Of a DNA stretch of 64,000 nucleotides, positions 12,154 through 23,200 are shown in pieces. The DNA is taken from assembly GCF_902459465.1 (NCBI RefSeq), contig NC_047067.1, positions 15,932,151 to 15,996,150 on the forward strand, written 5' to 3'. The notes under the pieces were generated by a model, which searched no databases, had not been told where the DNA came from, and was given only the letters and a program-made list of their open reading frames with translations. Position numbers and translations under genes: made by a program. Within the stretch, counting starts at the first letter, position 1. Every line of letters starts with the position of its first letter. This DNA is from Asterias rubens. Its lineage: Eukaryota; Echinodermata; Asteroidea; Forcipulatida; Asteriidae.

Positions 12154-12962
12154 CAGGGCCCAATTTCATAGAGCTGCTTAACGGTAAGCAATTTTTTTCG
12201 TTTAACGTAGCAAAAATAATTGCTTAAAACCATTCGGATTCCATGCTAAACGTACACGAGCTCAAGCACGTAAACAATCTGCGCGCGGAGATTTAAGATC
12301 GTTTGCCTAAGCAAAACAGAAGAAGGCAGTGTATTTTGCACTGTGTGCATGGCCTAGGGCTGCTTAACGGTAAGCAAATATGTTGGCTTAACGTAGCAAC
12401 AAAAATTGCTTAAGCGTAAACCTATTTCACCAGCGGTTGCTAGCTTAAGCACGTAAACAAACTGCGCGCGCAACATTTTAGATCGTTTGCTTAATCGAAA
12501 AGAAGAAGGTGCTGACTAAATGGCGGGCGAAATAAATGCGGAGTGCACTCGAGTGGCGATACCAAAAATTCATCACCTTCTGTGTCTGATATGTATTATT
12601 TGTAATGGTTCAAAGTGCCCCTCGAAAGGTTTACACACTAACTTGAAAGTAAACAAGAAGATACATTGTACAACATGATTCTGAAGCATTTTAGACACTC
12701 GTTTATTCGCTACATCTACCATACAAACGCACGTACAATCACCGCTGTGCCGGCACAATAACATCGTTTGCAATGAATGTTGCACTATGCGCTGTGTGAA
12801 TAGGGTGCTTAAGCAAAATAGAGGCTTTAAGGACCCTTTTTGTTTGCTTACCTATGTAAGCAAAAAACCTTGCTTAAGCAAGGTTATGAAATGAAAAATT
12901 TGCTAGGTGCGCCCGTTAAGCACAAAATCGACCGTTAAGCAGCTCTATGAAATTGGGCCCAG
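12154..12962. mobile_element. Non-autonomous DNA transposon, hAT-like ends
   Basis: Terminal inverted repeats CAGGGCCCAATTTCATAGAG (left) and CTCTATGAAATTGGGCCCAG (right) extend through CTGCTTAACGGT. Ends beginning CAGGG suit the hAT group. The interior repeats the GCTGCTTAACGGTAAGCAA theme at about 12360, and TAAGCAAA..TTGCTTAAGCAA near 12860, so internal duplications are present. No transposase frame is seen. I did not find a matching 8-bp target duplication, so the exact ends or class may differ. Confidence 0.7.
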
Positions 12963-13158
12963 GTCGCTCATTGTCTGTGTAAGATATGTGGGTGATTACG
13001 AGGTGTCGTTAAGCGACCGCGGTATCGCAGGTTCGACTTTTGAAGTCCCTTCGTTCGAGCTCCTTCTCTTCCTTCCTCCATGGTTTTACAGAGTTTCTTA
13101 CTTTATTACGCCTTTTAACAAAAGAGTTATTAATGAATGGGAATCAAAGTGTGTTTTC

Positions 13159-13266
13159 AACTAGTGGTTTAAACCCGCCGAGGCCTGGTTCTTGATAATT
13201 ACCTCGACTTCGTCTGGGTAAAATCATCAAGAACCAGGCCTCGGTGAGATTAAACCACTAGTTGAA
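13159..13266. repeat. Inverted repeat / small MITE
   Basis: AACTAGTGGTTTAAAC...GAGGCCTGGTTCTTGAT pairs with ATCAAGAACCAGGCCTC...TTAAACCACTAGTTG around a centre at about 13212. The stem is near-perfect over about 45 bp. No coding. Confidence 0.75.
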
Positions 13267-13632
13267 AACCTCTTCACCACACATTGATTATCCTTATTAA
13301 TATTAGGTGTTATTATAAATCATTTCAATTCATTTTGTATTTTACAGGAAACCGTCAACTGTACAGAACTACAAATAACACCTTTTCAGCTTTAGTCACA
13401 ACATTGAAGGTGTGTATCTAAGATTGTTACATGTGGACACGTTGTGTCTACTGGCAGATTAACTTAAAAGGACGTTTAAAGAAATTTCATTTTCCTGAGG
13501 GAGATTTGGTTGGTTTAATGACGAAGTTGAAACTAAAGTATCAAAATATTTTCTTAAATTTAAGTTTATCTATTGAACAACTAGGTTGATTAGCCTATCA
13601 TATTAATTAATAATTTGATTTTGTGCATTCAG
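13267..13632 (+). other. Probable intron upstream of the peptide gene
   Basis: AT-rich non-coding sequence ends in TTTGATTTTGTGCATTCAG at 13614-13632, a good splice-acceptor context with a T-rich tract and AG. This suggests that an upstream non-coding or short exon lies further left. I cannot place that exon. Confidence 0.35.
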
Positions 13633-13640
13633 ATATTAGG

Positions 13641-13919
13641 ATGGGACCAAAGTTGCTTCTGATTCTCGTCATGTTGTGTTGTTGGTGTCTAGTAAGTCAG
13701 CGGGTACAATCCACCAGATTAGACGAACTACGGAATCGATTTATCGATAAGGCAATCGAATCGGAAACCCAGAGGAAACGACGCCCTTTGTCGTCGCTAA
13801 GCAGGGGGCCAGAACAGCAGGATTATCACTTCGCTGCAGGGATCTTCCGGAAGAGGATGTTTAATACGGGTGAGGAGATCAATCAGGACCCCGGCTACTA
13901 CGCATTCGAGGATGAGTAA
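13641..13919 (+). CDS. Small secreted protein, peptide-precursor-like (92 aa)
   Basis: The ATG at 13641 is chosen over the one at 13623 because a probable splice acceptor AG ends at 13632, which would place the earlier ATG in an intron. Residues 1-24 are a classical signal peptide: Lys4, then the core LLLILVMLCCWCLV at 5-18, and a likely cut after Ser24. Furin-type sites RKRR (45-48) and RKR (70-72) would release a 20-residue acid/basic N-terminal piece, a 21-residue middle piece ending GIF, and a C-terminal piece rich in Asp/Glu with a YY pair. No Cys occurs after the signal and no Gly-Lys/Arg amidation site is seen. This layout fits a neuropeptide or hormone precursor, but I do not recognise the family. 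A possible AATAAA lies at 14626-14631. Other exons may exist. Confidence 0.55.
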   Translation: MGPKLLLILVMLCCWCLVSQRVQSTRLDELRNRFIDKAIESETQRKRRPLSSLSRGPEQQDYHFAAGIFRKRMFNTGEEINQDPGYYAFEDE

Positions 13920-16900
13920 AACGCCACCACTCTTAAAGGACGGACCATAATAATTTATCTTGTTATTTCATACGGGACAGAGGACCATCTGCTTCTATGA
14001 AATGGCTGAATGGCGAGATGATTTGACCTATCTGACACGATCAATTGCTGTGTGGATAGCTTGCCCCTGATGGCATCTCAACCTTTGACTCAGAGACATA
14101 CTGTTTAATTATAGCACCGTATTGTGCTGTCAACGTTTTTAGTTTTCTTCGAAACAACAAACTACAGATATCCCGTTTAAACGACCAAGCCATTACTAGT
14201 CTGGCAGCTTTCCTGCATTCTCACGTTATTCATTCGCCATGGGAGGCCTGCTAAGATGAACGCATCAATGACGTCATCGTACGATTCCATGGACTAGGGG
14301 CCGTACCGTAAGCAGTCCAATGGAGGCCAATACACACTGTCAATGAACATTATTTTTGAAATGACAAATTTTCGTCTTAGAAACACGAGCTGAATGTCAT
14401 TAGGGACCTTTTTCAAAGCGTGAGATCAATGACAACGACTGTCAAAGGGACTCTAAACTACAACTAATTGTAGTTGCATAAACGTTTTAAAAGACAAAAT
14501 AATAAATAGTGACTATTATAATATCGACTCGATTCACAAAGGATAACTTCTTTAACTATTTCGGAAACTACAAACGTTTAAGAGTAGAGCTTGCTCAGAT
14601 ACTTTTACAAAACATGTGTTTGGAAAATAAAGTAAAACATTAGAGAAGGATACAGTGTATTACCTGTTTGCCAAAAAAAAATTAATTGTTTTAGTAACAC
14701 TGTTCTTTTAACATTGTATGTAAAAGGTAACAGATGTTCTTTACAATTTTCTTCATAAGTTTAAAACCAAATCGAATGTCAGTGTGGGCTTGTTCCAAGC
14801 CTTTGACATGCCCTTTTTGACATAACCCTAAACAACGTTCAGAAGCTCATTTGAACTGTCTATGAGATTTAACACAGAACTATTTCGTGTGCTCTTTCCA
14901 CAACCTTCTTTCTCCGCTTTTCTTTTGGTAATTGATTCACAAATTAAGTCGAGCCATGACTGTTGAATTGAATTTTGCCGCGGGAGGTAATTGGCCAATC
15001 GACACCTGTCCGTCAAAATGACTTTTGACTTAATGAGATAGTTACACGCCCAACACTCTGAGTGCTTGCATTGCAAAATAGTCATGACCTTTAAATCAAT
15101 CTCAGTGATTGGTTTCGCCTGCACTTTTGTTTTACTATCGGCCGATGTGTGGATATTTGATTTCTTGGGGTGAGTTGTGAGTTGGCTAGATCACTGAGTT
15201 TGGCATGACCTGGTCATCTAAACTAAAACCAATTAAAGCTTGTAAAAAACAATCCCATTGCACTTTGACATCACTGAAATTGTTGTAAACAAAACATAAC
15301 CACACAGTCGACCGTTTCATTAGTTATACAAGACTATAAAAAAGCTTTTACAATAAATAAAGCCATTATTTCTTCGTATTTCAAGCAAATTTGAGGATAC
15401 AACCTTTATAAGAGACTGCACTGAGACAGAATTTATTTAATTGAAAACAATTGTTGGGTTTGAACACAAACTAACATCGTCATTTACAACTTCATTCTTT
15501 TCCACCAACTTGGTGTCAATTAAGACAAACATCAGTGTGCAGTTTTGAAATATTTGATGATAAACAAAGGGCAAAGTACAGGGCAATGAGTATTCTAGAT
15601 CTTGATTTGTTTTATTTTTCTTACACCAAGTGTTAAACAAGTATTAATTATATTAATTCCAAACCTTAGACTTAGTAATGTTTAGTGGGATGTTGTGTTG
15701 CCCAACTCTTAATGATTATCGAGGTTTGACATTGACCTATTGTGATGCACTATTTGTCAACGCAATTGAATTAAGACATAAACATGATCATTCAACGTCT
15801 CGCCGATTAGTCTATAGGGAGATGCTTCAGACTAGGATGTACTCTGATGTACTCTCTGTACAAATTACCAGTTATTCAGATATTTGAACTGAAATCACAG
15901 GATGACGAATAATACATGAGTAAAGCCTGTATGGTTTTTATTTAAGCGTCACATGTAACCTATATATATGTTGTGCAAAGAGTATGAATGTTTAAACAAA
16001 CACCAAGTGCAAACGTGTACATCTCGAAGTGCCAACGAATTCTTGATTGATTTACCTAACTCTAACTATATTTCACTGTAAATGAATTTGACGAAATAAA
16101 AACGCAAAACTTAAACTGCACTGATGGTTGGTATTTGTTGTAAAACACGGTGTGCTTGATCCATTTTGCCGATCACTTCCTTTTGAAATAATTTGGACAA
16201 TTAAAGCTCAACAGCCCTTGTGTCTATAAATGTCACTCTCCATGGGCAATCAATTGCAAAAATTTCTAGTTTTATTAACAGCCTGTCACTTAAAGATCAG
16301 CTTGAACAAAAAACGACAATAAGTGATTTACGCTGAAAGCCATTCGAAACATTTTAAATCAATATGGGAATTGAGTTTAGATGGGATTAAACAGATTTAA
16401 ATGTAAAGAAAATATTTTTTTTTAGTACTCTTCTCACGACAGGTGCTTTTCAGAAAAATTCGCGAAAAGCCCTATTACGTCATCACTACGTCACATGTGG
16501 GAGCCCTGTTTTGTGTAGCAGATTTGTTGCAACAAAGCAATCTCGCACAATGCCGTCGAAGTTGCCTTTTTTACGCACGCCATCAACGGCAGAAGGGTAG
16601 CTAATCGGTCAAAACTTTGAAACAATGTAAACGTTCTGGGGCTTCATAAACTAACTTACTTTTAATTTATTTGTGGGCGTTATAAAAATAACTTACTTGG
16701 GTTTTTAAAACTAACTTACTTGGGCCATAACTAAAACATCTATTTAATGCAGTCCCATTTGGATGTCAGGGCAGGGTATTTTTGAGAGAAACCCTCAAAC
16801 GTTAATCGACGGATAAACTTTGAACGTTTTGGATCCTACAGGTTTATTTACTCCCTGTATTGTTCAATTTAACAAGGAGCTGCCAGTATTCCCGCAAATT

Positions 16901-18228
16901 AGTGTTTAACTACCCTTGCCTCGCCCATCTGCTTTCGACTATCAACATTAAACCACAACATTTGCTATGTTAGTAAATTAAAGCGGCAAGATCCATGGTC
17001 ATTGTTGGATGCATAAAATGAGCTTGCAATTGCAACTCACTGGTCCTTTTTAACCATACAGAATGAAAAAACAGCCAATTTCTAGACCAGTATTCATTCT
17101 CAAGTCTTTTTGGTTTGTCTGTCCTTCATGTTCTTCCGTCCCCGGAGGCAGTTTGAGGCCCGTGTTTCATGGTAGGGACAAGGGTACGCTAACACTCAGC
17201 AATACGCTAATGGCTTAAAGTCTTTGCCCTAGACAAAATCCAGACGCCCGTTCGGATTTGTAGAGTTCGCCATTGCTCCGTAGGGAGTATTTACTAATAT
17301 ACGTATTGAATACTAACCTGTCACGTGTAAGACGTTTGCCCAAGGGGTGGATTACGATCGGATAAAAACAGGGAGACATTGCTAGCGAGTCCCTGGAAAC
17401 GCGGCACACCGGAAAATGTGGCATTTAACTCAGTTATGCATCATGATTAGCAGAAAAGGCCTGAATTCTCCATCGTCCTGTTTAATAGCCAGTTTTATAT
17501 TATGTCAATGGCAATGAGTTGACTGTTAATAAGATTAAAGCTATGTATCCTCTATGACGTTCCGTCTCGATATAAGCTCCATGTTATAAAGACAAGGGCA
17601 ATCATAATAAACAAGTGACATACATCACGTAACTCAACTTACGAGCAGTATACAGTTAATTAATGGCTGTCTAAAGCTTGGATAGGTTGTCCTTTTTCAT
17701 GTAGTCAATCTAAAGTAATAAACAATGTTGTTCTCTCAGAGAATAACATAAATATCTTAATGAATAATGTGCCTGCGTTTATGAACACAAAATATGTTGT
17801 TTGCCAATTGCTTTCTAGACAGGGCGCCCTCCATTGGAAATATTCTGGATATGAACCTTCAGGTAGGGCAGATTTCTTCAGGACTAATTAATAATTGCCT
17901 CATTGTCCAGGAATTTGTGCCTCCTGTGACCCTATCTTGGAATTGATGTCACCCTAATCTAACCTTTTACAGAAGATTTGTGACTCAGCCGTCAAACATG
18001 GGCTCCCACACAAATATTTCGCTATACCGTTTTACAAGGTTTTCACAAAGAGTAGGACCTACTAAAATGTTACATTTGAATGTAAGTCGCGGACTAGTAA
18101 AGTTTAAATCAGTATTTTGGGCTAATGCGAGCTAACTCTGCCAGAAGGAGAGGAAAGGTCTCAGGAAATCCTCATCCAATGAATTAAAATCGAGGCCGGA
18201 GGGGGGGGGGGAGTTGCTGCAGGGGATC
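13920..18228. other. AT-rich, apparently non-coding stretch
   Basis: I see no supported gene, RNA or large repeat. Small items: a TGACGTCA CRE-type palindrome at about 14269; paired ACGTCA/ACGTCAC half-sites near 16475-16495; and a short tandem theme AACTTACTTGGG around 16650-16725. The open frames here (for example 14828-15124, 15678-15887, 17215-17424) lack domains and start context. Part may be the 3' UTR of the peptide gene. Confidence 0.45.
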
Positions 18229-18377
18229 AGGGGTCGATTTCACAAAGAGTTAGGACTAGTCCTAACTTAGGACTAGTCCTAGGAGATATTAAAAATTGAA
18301 GGTAGTCCTAAGTTTGGACTAGTAACTCGTCCTAACTCAAGATAAGACTAGTCTTAACTCTTTGGGAAATCCACCCC
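18229..18377. mobile_element. 149-bp MITE with TAGGACTAGTCCTA interior
   Basis: Inverted ends GGGTCGATTTCACAAAGAGT at the left and ACTCTTTGGGAAATCCACCC at the right enclose repeated AGGACTAGTCCTA-type palindromes at about 18261-18360. There is no coding capacity. It is preceded by a G10 run at about 18201-18210. Confidence 0.7.
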
Positions 18378-18720
18378 TGGATCATCCCGATATTTTGTAA
18401 ACTGTGTGCTAAATTTAACTGGATTGAATTGATTGAACCAATGTTACCATGCACATGACTTAGCGTAGCCTGACAAGATAACAAAGACAGGCTAAAAATG
18501 CGCCAAAGAAGATCTAAATTATCAAAATGATCCCATCGGACCTCAAAACTCAAATACGTGTCAGTACGGTCCCTTAGTAGTGTCGACAACAAGTTTGCCC
18601 AGTGGAACAAAGTCAAAGAAGAACAACATAAACAGTTAAAACCAATTCTGCTGAAATTAACAATGAAGAGCCAAAAACGCACCACACTACAGCTACATTA
18701 AACTTAACAAAAATTATAAG
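18378..18720. other. Non-coding, nothing recognised
   Basis: A minus-strand open frame of 117 codons (18332-18685) overlaps the MITE and shows no domain; I regard it as chance. No other feature is seen. Confidence 0.4.
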
Positions 18721-19224
18721 TCGTAAAGGGCGACACTGGCACCGCGTTTACACTAGATCCTCCAACACGGATCCAAGGAGGATCAGATCCCGTCTTAAAG
18801 GGCGACACTGGCACCGCGTTTACACTAGATCCTCCAACACGGATCCAAGGAGGATCAGATCCCGTCATAAAGGGCGACACTGGCACCGCGTTTACACTAG
18901 ATCCTCCCACACGGATCCAAGGAGGATCAGATCCCGTCTTAAAGGGCGACACTGGCACCGCGTTTACACTAGATCCTCCCACACGGATCCAAGGAGGATC
19001 AGATCCCGTCTTAAAGGGCGACACTGGCACCGCGTTTACACTAGATCCTCCAACACGGATCCAAGGAGGATCAGATCCCGTCATAAAGGGCGACACTGGC
19101 ACCGCGTTTACACTAGATCCTCCAACACGGATCCAAGGAGGATCAGATCCCGTCTTAAAGGGCGACACTGGCACCGCGTTTACACTAGATCCTCCCACAC
19201 GGATCCAAGGAGGATCAGATCCCG
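18721..19224. repeat. 72-bp tandem repeat, seven copies
   Basis: Unit CGACACTGGCACCGCGTTTA continues with CACTAGATCCTCC, a CGGATCC core and GGAGGATCAGATCCCGTC. The period is 72 bp. Copies differ mainly at two positions: CCAACAC versus CCCACAC, and TCTTAAAG versus TCATAAAG. Each unit contains the inverted repeat GATCCTCC/GGAGGATC. Because 72 is a multiple of three, a 188-codon minus-strand frame stays open with a 24-residue repeat (motif DPPWIRVGGSSVNAVPVSPF); I consider it a by-product. Confidence 0.95.
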
Positions 19225-19822
19225 AAAGCATGTTTTTTTTTGCCGCGTTCACACTTAAGTGTGATCTCACATTGATCTCGGGTCTATAGTTAAACGGAAG
19301 TTCAGTTCAGCTGACGGCAAAGGTTACTGTGTGAGGTCATTGATTGTGCGCGCGCATGTTCCCTGAAATAACCGGAACTCGACGAAAATTCAGACACAAA
19401 ACTGACCAAACTGACGATTATTCCCTATGTTATAACTGTATAAATAATAATTATATTCCAAACAAATTTGTTTGAATGCTAAAAAATATGCTAACGTTAG
19501 ATGCTGAACGAAAAAAGGTGGGTACTGAAAATTCTGGAGGACGCAAAGCGTGTGAGTTTATGCATCCACAATCACTGTGATGTTGGAATACCAGTATCAT
19601 ACGAATTATGGGGTCGGGGACCAGTTCACGATAGAGTGCACATGCACAATGTATACAATCCCAATGTAAATTACACCATGGAGGAAGATTACACAAAGTT
19701 GGCCGGATGTGAGCAGCTTAATTGCAGATCTCGATCTCGATCTGCGTTCACACTTGTTTTTTGATCACCTTTGCGGAATCTCATCTCCCTCTGATCTCGC
19801 AATAAAGAGAGGTCAAAAGGAG
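19225..19822. other. Non-coding stretch with repeated GCGTTCACACTT
   Basis: GCGTTCACACTT occurs at about 19245 and 19743 in the same orientation, and resembles the GCGTTTACACTAG of the 72-bp repeat. These may be pieces of one repeat family. The 87-codon frame at 19501-19764 shows no recognisable domain. Confidence 0.35.
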
Positions 19823-19883
19823 GATGCAAATTAGTTTTCAAAACTATCTAAAAAACTGGATTTCAGAAATTGAGCACATTTAA

Positions 19884-20276
19884 AGGAACACGTTGCCTTG
19901 GATCGGACGAGTTGGTCTATAAAAAGGGTTTGTAACCGTTTTTTTTTTAAATACAATGCATATGGTTGGAAAGATATTTTAAAAGTAGAATACAATGATC
20001 CACACAAGTTTGCCTCTAAATTGCGTGGTTTTCCTTTTACTGTGCGAACTAACACGGTCGGCCATTAATTTTATGGGAGTCAACAATTTGACTCCCATAA
20101 ATGGCCGACCGTATTAGTCGACGAGGTAAAAGGAAAACCGTGCAATTTCGAGGCATGTTTGTGTGGATCATTGTATTCTACTTTTACAACATCTTACTAC
20201 CCATATGCATTTTATAAAAAACGGTTACAAACGCTTTTCAAAGACCAACTCGACCGGTCCAAGGCAACGTGTTCTT
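19884..20276. mobile_element. Palindromic MITE with TTAA target duplication
   Basis: Ends AGGAACACGTTGCCTTGGAT and CCAAGGCAACGTGTTCTT are inverted, with arms of about 190 bp meeting at GACTCCCATAAA/TTTATGGGAGTC near 20081. TTAA flanks both sides (19880-19883 and 20277-20280), and the joined flanks restore the array spacer CACATTTAATTTT..CCTATAAAAG. TTAA duplication is typical of piggyBac-type transposition. Same family as 6416-6640. Confidence 0.8.
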
Positions 20277-20280
20277 TTAA

Positions 20281-23200
20281 TTTTGCCTATAAAAGTGTTA
20301 TCAGAGCGAGGTTTCGATCCTCGGACCTCTGGAATATGGCCCAACACACTTCCACTATGCTTGCTAACAAAATGATGCAAATTAGTTTCCAAAACTATTA
20401 AAAAAACTGGATTTCAGAATTTGAGCACATTTAAATTTTCCTATAAAAGCGTTACCAGAGCGAGGTTTTGACCCTGGGACCTCTACTAGCAGAGCGAAGG
20501 TTCGATCCTTATACATATTGTTTACGTGCCTAGCATATTTCAAGTGCGCCACTCTGATTGCTTACAAAGTGAGGCAAGACATACAAAACTAACTCAAATG
20601 TTGGATTACACAATTTGACCACATTTAAATTTCCTTAAAAAAAGTGTTAGCAGAGCGCAATTTCGATCCTCGGACCTCTGGGTTATGGGCCAAGCACGCT
20701 TCCACTGCGCCACTTTGCTTGCAAACAAACTTTGCTTGTCCAAAACAATGTGAAAAATTGGATTTCAATTTAAACACATTTAACTTTTCCTATAAAAGTG
20801 TTAGCAGAGCGAGGTTTCGGTCCTCGGACCTCTGGGTTATGGGCCGAGCATGCACGCTTCCACTGCGCCACTCTGCTTGTTACAAAATGAAGCAAATTGG
20901 ATTTTACAACAATTTGAACACATATTAAAACCTTCAACAAAAAAAGTGTTACTGGAGCGATTTCACATTTTGAACACGTTTACTTAAAATGTGTTAGCAC
21001 AGCGAGGTTTCGATCCTCGGACCTCTGGGTTAAGAGCCCAGCACGCTTCCACCGGGCCACTTTGCTTGCGAACATAGTGATGCAAAAAAGTGTACAAAAC
21101 CATCTCAAAAATAGGATTTCACAATTTGAAATCATTCTAATTTCCTAAAAAAGTGTTAGCAGAGCGAGATTTCGATCCGGGAACCTCTGGGTTATGGGCC
21201 CAGCACGCTTCCACTGCGCTACTCTGCTTGCTTACAAAGTGATGCAAAATAGTGTACAAAACAATCTCAAAATCAGGATTTCACAATTTGAACACATTTA
21301 CTGAAAAAGTGTTAGCAGAGTGAGGTTTCGATCCTCGGGTTATGGGCCCAGCCCGCTTCCACTGCGCCACTCTGCTAGCTTACAGAGTGTTGCAAAATAG
21401 TGTACAAAACCATCTCAAAAGTAGGATTTCACAATTTGAACACATTTACTCTAAAAGTGTTAGCAGAGAGAGAGATTTCGATCCGGGAACCTCTGGGTTA
21501 TGGGCCCAGCACGCATCCACTGCGCCACTCTGCTAGTTTACAAAGTGATGCAAAATAGTGTACAAAACCATCTGAAAAGTAGGATTTCACATTTTGAACA
21601 CATTTGCTCGAAAAGTGTTAGCAGAGCGATATTTCGATCCTCGGACCTCTCGGTTATGGGCCCAGCACGCTTCCACTGCGCCACTCTGCTAGCTTACAAA
21701 GTGATGCAAAATAGTGTACAAAACCATCTCAAAAATAGGATTTCACATTTTGAACACACTTACTTAAAAAATGTTAGCAGAGCGAGATTTCGATCCGGGA
21801 ACATCTGGGTTATGGGCCCAGCACGCTTCCACTGCGCCACTTTGCTAACTTTACAAAGTGATGCAAAATAGTGTACAAAACCATCTCAAAAATAAGATTT
21901 CACAAATTGAACACATTTACTTAAAAAGTGTTAGCAGAGCGATACTTCGATCCTCGGACCTCTGGGTTATGGGCCCAGCACGCTTCCACTGCGCCACTTT
22001 GCTAGCTTACAAAGTGATGCAAAATAGTGTACAAAACCATCTCAAAAATAGGATTTCACATTTTGAACACATTTACTTAAAAAGTGTTAGCAGAGCGAGA
22101 TTTCGATCCGAGAACCTCTGGGTTATGGGCCAAGCACGCTTCCACTGCGCCACTCTGCTTGCTTACAAAGTGATTCAAAATAGTGTACAAAACCATCTCA
22201 AAAATAGGATTTCACATTTTGAACACATTTATTTAAAAAGTGTTAGCAGAGCGAGACTTCGATCCTCGGACCTCTGGGTTATAGGCCCAGCACGCTTCCA
22301 CTGCGCCACTCTGCTTGCTTACAAAGTGATTCAAAATAGTGTACAAAACCATCTCAAAAATAGGATTTCACATTTTGAACACACTTACTTAAAAATGTTT
22401 AGCCGAGCGAGCTTTCGATCCGGGAACCTCTGGGTTATGGGCCCAGCACGCTTCCACTGCGCCACTTTGCTAGCTTACAAAGTGATGCAAAATAATGTAC
22501 AAAACCATCTCAAAAATAGGATTTCACATTTTGAACACATTTACTTAAAAAGTGTTAGCAGAGCGAGATTTCGATCCTCGGACCTCTGGGTTATGGGCCA
22601 AGCACTCTTCCACTGCGCCACTCTGCTTGCTTACAAAGTGATGCAAAATAGTGTACAAAACCATCTCAAAAATAGGATTTCACATTTTGAACACATTTAC
22701 TTAAAAAGTGTTAGCAGAGCAAGATTTCGATCCTCGGAACTCTGGGTTATGGGACCAGCACGCTTCCACTTCGCCACTCTGCTAGCTTACAAAGTGATGC
22801 AAAATAGTGTACAAAACCATCTCAAAAGTAGGATTTCAAATTTTGAACACATTTACTTAAAAAGTGTTAGCAGAGCGAGATTTCTATCCGTTAACCTCTA
22901 GGTTATGGGCCCAGCACGCTTCCACTGCGCCACTCTGCTTGCTTACAAAGTGATGCAAAATAGTGTACAAAACCACTCAAAAATAGGATTTCACAATTTG
23001 AACACATTTGCTTAAGAAATGTTAGCAGAGGGAGATTTCGATCCGGGAACCTCTGGGTTATGGGCCCAGCACGCTTCCACTGCGCCACTTTGCTAGCATT
23101 ACAAAGTGATGCAAAATAGTGTACAAAACCATCTCAAAAATAGGATTTCACAATTTGAACACATTTGCTTCAAAAGTGTTAGCAGAGCGAGATTTCGATC

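Noticed and set aside
14828-17424. Small open frames of 60-100 codons in the AT-rich stretch
   Set aside because: No domains, no splice or start context, and lengths expected by chance.
18704-19270. 188-codon minus-strand frame over the 72-bp repeat
   Set aside because: The period is a multiple of three. There is no recognisable domain or upstream coding context, and the repeat structure explains the open frame.
19501-19764. 87-codon frame between the 72-bp repeat and the tRNA array
   Set aside because: No recognisable motif, and it ends in sequence belonging to a repeated GCGTTCACACTT element.
21858-22901. Long plus-strand open frames (up to 437 codons) with a 52-residue repeat across the array
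   Set aside because: They are antisense to the initiator tRNA genes. The frame stays open only because the 156-bp period is divisible by three, and spacer and tRNA complement alternate in the 'protein'.
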